Source: Aeromonas encheleia (GTDB lineage: Bacteria; Pseudomonadota; Gammaproteobacteria; Enterobacterales; Aeromonadaceae). From it: a stretch of DNA of 64,000 nt. The stretch covers positions 3,966,001 through 4,030,000 of the forward strand of contig NZ_LR134376.1 in NCBI RefSeq assembly GCF_900637545.1, read 5' to 3'. A program made the translations under genes and the position numbers. A model generated the notes under the pieces. The model did no database searches. It saw only the letters and a program-made list of their open reading frames with translations, and was not told where the DNA came from. This document shows positions 46,201 to 53,588 of this stretch, piece after piece. Position 1 is the first letter of the stretch. Every line of letters begins with the position of its first letter.

Positions 46201-46788
46201 TCAGCGCTGGAGGCTCTTCTGGGCGAACTTGGGCCTGGCGTTCATGATCTGCTCCACCTGCTCGTCGCTCATCTTGCCACGGGAGAGCCCCAACACCTTG
46301 TAGGTGAGCAGCGGCCGCGCCGGCAGGGCGATCATCAGGGCGCGGATCTGGTTCTCGTCTTCTTTCTCCCGCACCGGCTTGCCATAGGCATAGGTCAGCA
46401 CCCCGGCATTCATCAGGTTTTTGACGGCGGGCTCGGTGATCGGCAAGTTTATGACGCTTTTACGCTGCAGCACGAACTCGCGCAGCACCGCCTTCTCGTT
46501 GAAATCGAGGAAGCCGATCATCTGGGCCAGCAGCCCCTGCTGACGGCGGGACTGCCACTCGTCACAGGCCCACTCCCAGGCGATCAGGAAACCCTGGCTG
46601 CAGAAGTAGGAGATGGCGATCAGCATGCCAACCCCGAGCCAGGCGGCGTGCACCGTGGCCCACTGGCTGACGGCCCCCTTCATCAGGCCGGCCGGAAACA
46701 GCAAGATGATGCTGCAGCAGAGCAGCAACCAGACCATGAGCCAGTTGAGGCGGTTCAGTTGATAGAAATGTTGGATCCACCGTTTCAT
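46201..46788 (-). CDS. SieB-like (superinfection exclusion B family) membrane protein
   Basis: A 195-residue inner-membrane protein with two N-terminal membrane segments (WLMVWLLLCCSIILLFPAGL, about 16-35, and a second near 48-68) and a cytoplasmic C-terminal domain. That domain has FNEKAVLREFV, SVINLPITEPAVKNLMNAGV and LTYAYG, the layout I associate with the SieB family. SieB of lambda and Rac aborts infection by other phages, but chromosomal members are common and mostly unstudied. GGAAGGAT precedes the ATG. Function here is unproven. Confidence 0.55.
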   Translation of the reverse strand: MKRWIQHFYQLNRLNWLMVWLLLCCSIILLFPAGLMKGAVSQWATVHAAWLGVGMLIAISYFCSQGFLIAWEWACDEWQSRRQQGLLAQMIGFLDFNEKAVLREFVLQRKSVINLPITEPAVKNLMNAGVLTYAYGKPVREKEDENQIRALMIALPARPLLTYKVLGLSRGKMSDEQVEQIMNARPKFAQKSLQR

Positions 46789-46964
46789 CGTTCATCCTTC
46801 CCAGAGCATTGTGGACAGTACTCAGCTGATAGCAATCGCTGTGCCAATGCGCAGCTAAGGTGGGCAAGGAAACAGACCGGGCGTTACATCCCCTTACAAC
46901 TTGTTGATCCCATTATTATTAATTTCCCTTGTGAGACGGCCACCGGGTTGGTAAAAAACCTGCA
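46789..46964. other. Spacer upstream of the Mn2+ riboswitch
   Basis: The region between the SieB-like ATG and the riboswitch must carry both divergent promoters. An A/T-rich patch (CCCATTATTATTAATT) near 46910-46925 is the best candidate area. I see no gene. The remaining gap to 47156 is riboswitch and its expression platform. Confidence 0.5.
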
Positions 46965-47062
46965 CTGTCATTGGGGAGTAGCAACCCGCCCGTGATCCGG
47001 GCAGGGCTCATGTCAACATTCTTGGATCTTTCGGTCCATGGCATGGGCGGCGATAGCATCTA
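46965..47062 (+). promoter_or_regulatory. yybP-ykoY family Mn2+ riboswitch
   Basis: The leader has the two hallmark loops of the yybP-ykoY aptamer: TTGGGGAGTAGC at 46971-46982 and CATGTCAACATTC at 47009-47021. The first is followed by a GC-rich hairpin (CCGCCCG..CGGGC) and the second by GGATC-TTTC-GGTCC. These match the E. coli mntP and alx leaders. The Mn2+-bound form is known to turn genes on. Confidence 0.88.
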
Positions 47063-47100
47063 TCGCTCTGCAAGACCTTTGGCCTCGATATGCTAGCCAG

Positions 47101-47144
47101 CCAGGCGAGCCGTATCGGGTCCATCGGTTGTTCTGCTCGCCTGG
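47101..47144 (+). promoter_or_regulatory. Ribosome-binding-site-sequestering helix (riboswitch expression platform)
   Basis: CCAGGCGAGC (47101-47110) pairs perfectly with GCTCGCCTGG (47135-47144). The 3' arm runs into GGCGG, the only likely ribosome-binding site before the ATG at 47157. This fits translational control. A further hairpin GCGATAG-CAT-CTATCGC lies at 47050-47066. Confidence 0.7.
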
Positions 47145-47156
47145 CGGTTGCCCATC

Positions 47157-48143
47157 ATGCCGATCACCCTGCTGCTGTTCCTGCTCTCCGCCGTCACCAT
47201 CTATCTCGCCTGCGAATATTTCGTCAACGGCATCGAGTGGACCGGTCATCACCTCAAATTATCCCAGAGCGCCACCGGCTCCCTGCTTGCCGCCCTCGGC
47301 ACGGCGTTGCCGGAGTGCATCGTCACCCTGAGCGCCCTGCTGATGGGGGATGCCTCTGCTCAGCAACAGATAGGGATAGGTGCCGCCCTCGGCGGTCCGC
47401 TGGTGCTCTCCACCCTGGGTTATGCCGCCGTCGGCCTGACCCTGCTGCTCTGCCTTAGCCCCGAGCAGAGGGTCATCGAGGAGGCAGTGCAACGGGAGAC
47501 AGGCCGGGATCAACTCTGGTTTGCCGGCATCTTCCTGGTGGCGGTGGCGCTCGGCATGGTGAGCTTCGACGGCAAGGCCTGGCTGGCGCCGCTGTTCGTG
47601 CTGATCTATCTGGTCTATGTGCGGCGTGAGCTGAGGCAGACCGACAGCCACGAGGTCTCGTTGCCGGCCCCCCTCAAGCTGGACCCCGGGGCCAGGATCC
47701 CGACGCCGGGCAAGGTGTTGCTGCAGACCCTGGGGGCGCTGCTGGCGGTGACGCTGGCGGCTCAACTCTTTGTTCATCAGCTGGAGAGCATGGGCGAACT
47801 GCTCGGCCTCTCCCCCGCCTTGGCGGCCCTGTTGCTGAGCCCGGTGGCGACCGAGATGCCGGAGCTGATGAACGTGCTGATCTGGGTGCGCCAGGGCAAG
47901 AACCGGCTGGCGCTGGCCAACATCTCCGGCGCCATGATGATCCAGGGCACCATTCCCAAGGCATTCTGCCTGCTGTTCACCCCCTGGCTGCTGGACAGCA
48001 CCATGCTGGTCTCCTCGCTGGTGACCCTGCTGGCGGTGGTGCTGCTGTGGTGGGGCTTTCGCCGGGGGAGGATGACGGCGGCCAGGCTGGCCTGGGTGGG
48101 GCTGGTCTATCTCGCTTTCTGTGGCTGGCTGGGGGTGGGCTGA
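47157..48143 (+). CDS. CaCA-superfamily cation/H+ (or Na+) exchanger, predicted Mn2+ exporter
   Basis: A 328-residue inner-membrane protein with about ten membrane segments in two inverted halves. Each half has an alpha repeat: LLAALGTALPECIVTLSALL near 34-53 and LLLSPVATEMPELMNVLIWV near 223-242, with acidic residues placed as in Ca2+ exchangers. A TTG at 47148 is an alternative start. The Mn2+ riboswitch in the leader argues that the physiological substrate is Mn2+, with Ca2+ possible. Terminator shared with ansB. Confidence 0.85.
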   Translation: MPITLLLFLLSAVTIYLACEYFVNGIEWTGHHLKLSQSATGSLLAALGTALPECIVTLSALLMGDASAQQQIGIGAALGGPLVLSTLGYAAVGLTLLLCLSPEQRVIEEAVQRETGRDQLWFAGIFLVAVALGMVSFDGKAWLAPLFVLIYLVYVRRELRQTDSHEVSLPAPLKLDPGARIPTPGKVLLQTLGALLAVTLAAQLFVHQLESMGELLGLSPALAALLLSPVATEMPELMNVLIWVRQGKNRLALANISGAMMIQGTIPKAFCLLFTPWLLDSTMLVSSLVTLLAVVLLWWGFRRGRMTAARLAWVGLVYLAFCGWLGVG

Positions 48144-48178
48144 GGGCGCGCTGGTTTGTGAGCATGACGCCATGAGAA

Positions 48179-48202
48179 AGGGCAGGATGAGATCCTGCCC
48201 TT
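48179..48202. terminator. Terminator between the exchanger and ansB
   Basis: GGGCAGGAT-GAG-ATCCTGCCC is followed by TTGTTTATT on the plus strand and flanked by A-rich sequence on the other side, so both convergent genes can use it. Confidence 0.8.
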
Positions 48203-48243
48203 GTTTATTTTCATGGGGTTATGTCAGCCCCGGAGCCCCGGGA

Positions 48244-49302
48244 TCAGAACTGCTGGAACCAGCGCTGGATCTGGGCCGGATCCTTGCTCTGGGTCAGGGA
48301 GAGCATCAGCAGGATGCGCGCCTTCTGCGGGTTCAGGGTGCCGGCGGCCACGAAGCCGTACTTGGCGTCATCGATCTCGGCATCCAGGGTGGTGGCGCCG
48401 GTCGGCACGCGGGCGGAACGCACCACCCGGATGCCATCCTTGCTCGCCTTGGCCAGGGTATCGAACAGGGTGTGGTAGAGGTTGCCGTTGCCCACGCCGG
48501 CGCTGACGATGCCGTCAAACTTGGCATCCACCATGGCTTTGGCGGGCAGATCGGTGGCGTTGGCGTAGTTGTAGACGATGCCCACCTGCGGCAGCTTGTC
48601 GAGCTTGCTCACGTCGAACGGGGTCTTGCTGGTGTGCAGGCGGGCCGGGCTGCGCTGGTAGTCGATCTTGCCGTTGTGGATGTAACCGAGCGGGCCGAAG
48701 TTGGGGGCGGCAAAGGTCTGCACCCCTGTGGTGTTGGTCTTGGTGACGTCACGGGCGTCCAGCACGGTGTCGTTCATGGCCACCATGACGCCACGGCCCT
48801 TGGATTCGGGATCGGAGGCGGTGACCACTGCGTTGTACAGATTCAGCGGGCCGTCGGCGCTCATGGCGGTGGAGGGGCGCATGGCGCCGACCAGCACCAC
48901 CGGCTTGTCGCTCTTGACGGTGAGGTTGAGGAAGTAGGCGGTCTCCTCCATGGTGTCGGTGCCGTGGGTGATGACGATGCCATCCACGTCATCCTTGGCC
49001 AGCAGTTCATTCACCCGTTTGGCCAGCTTGAGCCACACCTCGTCGTTCATGTCCTGGGAGCCAATCTTGACCACCTGCTCCCCCTGCACCGCGGCGATGT
49101 TCTTCATCTCGGGCACGGCGGCGATCAGCGTCTCGATGGCGACCTTGCCAGCCTCGTAGTTGGATTGGGTCGCGGACTGTCCCGCCCCGGCAATGGTGCC
49201 GCCCGTCGCCAGGATGTGCACGCTGGGCAGAGCCATGGCCATGGGGGAGAGGGTCATGCCGAGGACGACGGCGAGCAGGGTCTTGCGGATAGGGTGGGTC
49301 AT
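48244..49302 (-). CDS. ansB: Type II (periplasmic) L-asparaginase
   Basis: It hydrolyses asparagine to aspartate and ammonia in the periplasm. It has 352 residues with a signal peptide (MTHPIRKTLLAVVLGMTLSP, cleaved near 24). The two catalytic motifs are ILATGGTIAGAGQS (nucleophile Thr) near 31-44 and VITHGTDTMEETAYFL near 109-124. The leader has an AAGTGATCACTT-like palindrome near 49361, where FNR/CRP sites lie in E. coli ansB, but the match to either consensus is poor. Confidence 0.95.
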   Translation of the reverse strand: MTHPIRKTLLAVVLGMTLSPMAMALPSVHILATGGTIAGAGQSATQSNYEAGKVAIETLIAAVPEMKNIAAVQGEQVVKIGSQDMNDEVWLKLAKRVNELLAKDDVDGIVITHGTDTMEETAYFLNLTVKSDKPVVLVGAMRPSTAMSADGPLNLYNAVVTASDPESKGRGVMVAMNDTVLDARDVTKTNTTGVQTFAAPNFGPLGYIHNGKIDYQRSPARLHTSKTPFDVSKLDKLPQVGIVYNYANATDLPAKAMVDAKFDGIVSAGVGNGNLYHTLFDTLAKASKDGIRVVRSARVPTGATTLDAEIDDAKYGFVAAGTLNPQKARILLMLSLTQSKDPAQIQRWFQQF

Positions 49303-49431
49303 GCTGCAATCCTTTTGGGTTAGTTGACTGCAGCATTTTCATCCATTTTGAATCGTTTTTAAGTGATCACTCTCAACAATAAAAACAAGCAAACAGAATA
49401 TTGGTCTGATTTTTACCCATATAGGGATAAA

Positions 49432-49626
49432 TCACTCCGCACTGAACCCCTTGGCTTCGATCAGCGCGATCAACTCGGCCTTGCTCAGCTCGCTCTCGAT
49501 GACGGCCTTGCTGCTGCCAAAGTCGACCCGGGCCTGGCTGACGGCGCCCTGGGCCAGCAGGGCCTTCTGCAGACTGGCGGCGCAGCCACCGCAGGACATG
49601 CCGGATACTTTGAGTTCTATGGTCAT
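49432..49626 (-). CDS. Heavy-metal-associated domain protein (CopZ-like)
   Basis: A 64-residue ferredoxin-fold metallochaperone with the metal motif GMSCGGCAAS (Cys12 and Cys15). Copper is the likely ligand. No CopA-type ATPase is adjacent. AGGAGA lies 7 bases upstream of the ATG. Confidence 0.9.
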   Translation of the reverse strand: MTIELKVSGMSCGGCAASLQKALLAQGAVSQARVDFGSSKAVIESELSKAELIALIEAKGFSAE

Positions 49627-49724
49627 GAGATGTCTCCTCTGTTGATGTGATCTCAGCCTAAAGCTACAGCTAGCGGCAAGGTCAAGCCCCGCTCGTCATC
49701 AATAAACATGCCCTGTATTCACCG

Positions 49725-49806
49725 TCATCCCATCAGTCCCAAGTAGTTCATCAGGGCGGCACCCAGGCTGGTGCTGATCAGCGAGCCCAGGGTGGTGGTG
49801 GCGATG
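49725..49806 (-). pseudogene. Duplicated 3' end of the AEC transporter gene
   Basis: This 82-base segment encodes IATTTLGSLISTSLGAALMN then YLGLMG and a TGA stop. It is the same protein end as the intact gene beginning at 49845, but with several synonymous base changes and a different stop codon. Upstream of it the frame runs into a hairpin (GACGGCG-TGTT-CGCCGTC) and no longer matches. It is a gene fragment, not a functional gene. Confidence 0.85.
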
Positions 49807-49844
49807 ACATATTGACGGCGAACACGCCGTCATCGGATGCCTCG

Positions 49845-50795
49845 CTAGCCCATCAGCCCGAGGTAGTTCATCAGGGCGGCGCCCAGGCTGGTACTGATCA
49901 ATGAACCGAGCGTGGTGGTGGCGATGATGTTGGCGGCCAGCACGCTGTCGCCGCCCATGGCGCGGGTCATCACATAGCTGGCGGCCGCCGTCGGCGTGGA
50001 GCTGATCAGGAACAGAATGCCGAGCGCCTGGGTGCTGAAGCCGAGCGCCCAGGCCCCCACCACCAGTAGCACCGGAATACAGAACAGGCGGTTGGCGGTG
50101 GCCCAGCCGGTCAGCGTCGCACCGCCGCGCAGGGCCTTTAGATTGAGGCTGGCACCGGTGCACAGCAGCGCCAACGGCAGGGTCATGTTGGCAAAGTAGT
50201 TGCCGGTGGTGATGACCAGTTGCGGCAATTCGATGCCGAGCAGGCCGAAGGGCAGCGCCGAGAGTATGGCAATGATCAGCGGGTTCTTGGCGATCCCCTT
50301 CAGGATCGGCCTGATCCCCCGCCCTCCCCCCAGGCTGCGGGTGAGGGTGATGACAGCGAGAATGTTGTAGAGCACCGTCACCGCCCCCACCAGCAGCGCC
50401 GCGGCCCCGATCCCCTCTGGGCCATAGGCATTCTGCACATAGGCCAGCCCCATGATCCCCATGTTGCCGCGGAAGCTGCCCTGTACGAAGATGCCGCGCT
50501 GGCGCGGCTCCGCGATGAAACGGGACGCCAATGCCTCGAGCACCAGGAAGGCGGCGAGCGTGCCCAGCAAGCCGTAGAGGATGAGCCAGGGACTCGGCAT
50601 GGTGGAGAAGTCGGTGCGCACCATGCTGAGGAACAGCAGGGCCGGCAGGGTGACCTGGAACACCAGCCGCGAGGCGGACTCGACGAAGCTGTCTGGCAAC
50701 AGACCGAGGCGCTTGAGCCAGATCCCGAGCAGCAGCACCATGCAGATGGGGCCCGTGATGGAGAGGGAGAAGTGCAGACTTGCCAACAGATCCAT
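49845..50795 (-). CDS. AEC (auxin efflux carrier) family transporter
   Basis: A 316-residue inner-membrane transporter with ten membrane segments. Family marks are SRLVFQVTLPALLFLSMV, GSFRGNMGIMGLAYV and LCTGASLNLKAL. The ending MTRAMGGDSVLAANIIATTT is also typical. Bacterial members export or import dicarboxylates and similar anions; substrate unknown. The ATG at 50795 has AGGA 8 bases upstream. Divergent from treR. Its 3' end is duplicated downstream. Confidence 0.9.
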   Translation of the reverse strand: MDLLASLHFSLSITGPICMVLLLGIWLKRLGLLPDSFVESASRLVFQVTLPALLFLSMVRTDFSTMPSPWLILYGLLGTLAAFLVLEALASRFIAEPRQRGIFVQGSFRGNMGIMGLAYVQNAYGPEGIGAAALLVGAVTVLYNILAVITLTRSLGGGRGIRPILKGIAKNPLIIAILSALPFGLLGIELPQLVITTGNYFANMTLPLALLCTGASLNLKALRGGATLTGWATANRLFCIPVLLVVGAWALGFSTQALGILFLISSTPTAAASYVMTRAMGGDSVLAANIIATTTLGSLISTSLGAALMNYLGLMG

Positions 50796-50948
50796 GATGC
50801 GCGTCCTGTGCGATGCGAGCGGCAGGCCGCCAGCCGGAATGGAGAGGGGAAGAGCCGCCATTCTAACGCCATGGGCTTGTATTCACAGGGGTTAATCACA
50901 ACAATGTGGGCAATGACCTGCAGCCCTGATGTGGAAAGCACCCGACCT

Positions 50949-51896
50949 ATGGAAAAGAAACTGACCATCCTCGACATCGCCCGTCTCTGTGGCGTCGGCA
51001 AGTCGACCGTCTCCCGGGTGCTCAATCAGGATCCCAAGGTCAAGCCACAGACCCGCGAGCGGGTGGAGCAGGTCATAGCCCTGCACGGCTTCGTGCCGAG
51101 CAAGTCGGCCAGGGCCATGCGCAACCAGAGTCAGCAGGTGGTGGGCATCATCGTCTCCCGGCTCGATTCCAGCTCGGAAAACCAGGCGGTGCGCGGCATG
51201 CTGGAGACCCTCTACGCCCGCGGCTACGACGCCGTGCTGATGGAGAGCAAGTTCTCCCCCGACAAGGTGAGCGAACACCTGGCCGTGCTGGCGCGGCGCG
51301 GGGTGGATGGCATCATCCTGTTTGCCTTCAACGATCTCGACTATGCTGCCATGACACCGCTGCGAGAGAGGTTGGTGCTGGTGGCCCGCGAATACCCCGG
51401 TTTCTCCTCGGTCTGCTTCGACGATGGGGGGGCGGTGCGCACCATGCTGGCACAGCTGGAAGCACGCGGCGCCCACGACATCGCCTACCTCGGGGTGGAT
51501 GCCTCGGATCTCACCACCGGTCAGCGTCGGCTGGATGCCTATCTGGCCTACTGCCGGGAGCAGGGTCGCCCACCGCGCTCCGCGCTCGGGGATCTCAGCC
51601 TGCAGAGCGGCTACCGGCTGGCGGCCGAGCTGCTCACCCCCACCACCCAGGCGCTGGTCTGCGCCAGCGACACCCTCGCCATGGGCGCGGCCAAATACCT
51701 GCAGGAGCAAGGCCGCGGCGAGGTGCTGGTGACCGGCCTTGGCAACAATCCCCTACTCAGCTTCCTGTTTCCCAACGCCCTCAGCCTGGATCTCGGCTAC
51801 AAGGGCGCGGGGGAGCAAGCCGCACGCCAGCTGCTCGGTCAGATCGAGCAGGGCAGATCGCCGCAAGCCACCATAGCCCCCTGTCAGCTGTTGTGA
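50949..51896 (+). CDS. treR: Trehalose operon repressor TreR (LacI family)
   Basis: A 315-residue repressor, identical in length to E. coli TreR. It has a LacI-type helix-turn-helix LTILDIARLCGVGKSTVSRV at 5-24, hinge region SKSARAMRNQSQ and a sugar-phosphate-binding domain. It is inactivated by trehalose-6-phosphate in E. coli. The open frame extends upstream to 50220 but overlaps the AEC gene antisense and is not coding. It precedes its target operon. Confidence 0.94.
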   Translation: MEKKLTILDIARLCGVGKSTVSRVLNQDPKVKPQTRERVEQVIALHGFVPSKSARAMRNQSQQVVGIIVSRLDSSSENQAVRGMLETLYARGYDAVLMESKFSPDKVSEHLAVLARRGVDGIILFAFNDLDYAAMTPLRERLVLVAREYPGFSSVCFDDGGAVRTMLAQLEARGAHDIAYLGVDASDLTTGQRRLDAYLAYCREQGRPPRSALGDLSLQSGYRLAAELLTPTTQALVCASDTLAMGAAKYLQEQGRGEVLVTGLGNNPLLSFLFPNALSLDLGYKGAGEQAARQLLGQIEQGRSPQATIAPCQLL

Positions 51897-51948
51897 GCCT
51901 CATCACTCGTTGCTGAGCGAAATTCGCACATTCTGTGACTCTCACCAC

Positions 51949-51970
51949 GAAATGGGAACGTTCCCATTTC
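51949..51970 (+). promoter_or_regulatory. TreR operator
   Basis: A perfect 22-base palindrome with core TGGGAACGTTCCCA lies 118 bases upstream of treB. LacI-family operators are palindromes with a central CG, and its place between treR and treB identifies it. Confidence 0.85.
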
Positions 51971-52087
51971 TGTCGGGAGCGATTGGTAGCATGCTAAATA
52001 GGAACTATACCAAGAACACTTGGGTCAGCAGGCTGGCCCTACAGGGTGATGCATACCAAACTCAATAGAGTCACAGAGGGAAGACTC

Positions 52088-53512
52088 ATGTCCAAGATCA
52101 ACGCACAACATCTGGCCCAGCTTATCGACAAGATCGGCGGCAAGGAGAACATCGCCACCGTCAGCCATTGCCTGACCCGGCTGCGCTTCGTGCTCAATGA
52201 CCCTACCAAGGCCGACTCCAAGGCCATCGAGACCATACCGGCGGTGAAGGGGAGCTTCACCCAGGGCGGCCAGTTCCAGGTGGTCATCGGCAACGAGGTG
52301 GAGCAGTGGTACAAGGCGCTCACCGAGGAGATCGGGGTCAGCGGTGCCAGCAAGGATGCCGCCAAGCAGGCGGCGCGCCACAACATGAACCCGCTGGAGC
52401 GCGGCATCTCCCATCTGGCGGAGATCTTCGTGCCGCTGCTGCCCGCCATCATCACCGGCGGTCTGATCTTAGGGTTTCGCAACGTCATCGGCGACATTAA
52501 GATGTTCGATGGCAAGACCCTCACCGAGATCAGCCAGTTCTGGGCCCAGGTGCACGCCTTCCTCTGGCTGCTGGGTGAGGCGATCTTCCACTTCCTGCCG
52601 GTCGGCGTCTGCTGGTCCGCGGTGAAGAAGATGGGGGGCTCCGAGATCCTGGGGATAGTGCTGGGGATCACGCTCGTCTCGCCGCAGCTGATGAATGCCT
52701 ACGCCATCGGCCAGCAGGTGCCCGAGGTGTGGGACTTCGGTCTGTTCGTCATCGAGAAGGTGGGCTATCAGGCCCAGGTCATTCCGGCCCTGCTGGCAGG
52801 GGTGGCGCTCGCCTATATCGAGACCAACCTCAAGCGTATCATCCCGGCCTATCTCTACCTGGTGATAGTGCCCTTCATCTCCCTGCTGCTGGCGGTGATC
52901 CTGGCCCACACCCTGATCGGCCCCTTCGGCCGCTGGATTGGTGAAGGCGTCGGCTTCGCCGCCAAGGCCGCCATGACCGGCTCCTTCGCCCCCATAGGCG
53001 CGGCCCTGTTTGGCTTCCTCTACGCCCCCCTGGTCATCACCGGCATCCACCACACCACCAACGCGGTGGACCTGCAGCTGATGCAGAGCATGGGCGGCAC
53101 CCCGATCTGGCCGCTGATCGCACTGTCCAACATCGCCCAGGCGTCCGCGGTGGTGGGCATCATCCTGATCAGCCGCAAGGAGAACGAGCGGGAGATCTCG
53201 GTACCTGCCGCCATCTCAGCCTATCTCGGCGTGACCGAGCCGGCCATGTACGGCATCAACCTCAAGTACAAGTTCCCCATGCTGTGCGCCATGGTGGGCT
53301 CGAGCTGCGCGGCCCTCATCTGCGGCTTCGCCGGGGTGATGGCCAATGGCATAGGGGTCGGCGGCCTGCCGGGCATCCTCTCCATCCAGCCGCAATACTG
53401 GGCCATCTATGCCGTCGCCATGCTGGTGGCCATAGTGGTGCCTCTGGCGCTGACCCTGCTGGTCTATAAACGCCAGCAGGCGGCCGGCAAGCTGGAACTG
53501 TCTGCCGCCTAA
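52088..53512 (+). CDS. treB: PTS trehalose-specific EIIBC component
   Basis: It imports trehalose as trehalose-6-phosphate. It has 474 residues (E. coli has 473) from MSKINAQHLAQLIDKIGGKE with AGGGAAG 5 bases upstream. The EIIB domain has the phosphorylated Cys in VSHCLTRLRF near residue 28, and the EIIC domain from about 105 has ten membrane segments, including GITGIHH-like VITGIHHTTNAVD. The EIIA function must come from a separate protein, as in E. coli. Confidence 0.96.
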   Translation: MSKINAQHLAQLIDKIGGKENIATVSHCLTRLRFVLNDPTKADSKAIETIPAVKGSFTQGGQFQVVIGNEVEQWYKALTEEIGVSGASKDAAKQAARHNMNPLERGISHLAEIFVPLLPAIITGGLILGFRNVIGDIKMFDGKTLTEISQFWAQVHAFLWLLGEAIFHFLPVGVCWSAVKKMGGSEILGIVLGITLVSPQLMNAYAIGQQVPEVWDFGLFVIEKVGYQAQVIPALLAGVALAYIETNLKRIIPAYLYLVIVPFISLLLAVILAHTLIGPFGRWIGEGVGFAAKAAMTGSFAPIGAALFGFLYAPLVITGIHHTTNAVDLQLMQSMGGTPIWPLIALSNIAQASAVVGIILISRKENEREISVPAAISAYLGVTEPAMYGINLKYKFPMLCAMVGSSCAALICGFAGVMANGIGVGGLPGILSIQPQYWAIYAVAMLVAIVVPLALTLLVYKRQQAAGKLELSAA

Positions 53513-53526
53513 GCGGCTGGCACAGA

Positions 53527-53552
53527 GGCGGAGCTCAGGCTCCGCCATTTTT
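53527..53552 (+). terminator. Intercistronic hairpin between treB and treC
   Basis: GGCGGAG-CTCAGG-CTCCGCC is followed by ATTTTTAT, an intrinsic terminator shape inside the treBC operon. It may let through part of the transcripts so that less TreC than TreB is made. Confidence 0.65.
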
Positions 53553-53588
53553 ATCGCCCTTTTTCAATCCGTTACCCGTTTCAACAAG

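Noticed and set aside
49355..49380. AAGTGATCAC palindrome upstream of ansB considered as an FNR or CRP site
   Set aside because: The half-sites are not separated as FNR or CRP require, so the match is too poor to list as an operator.
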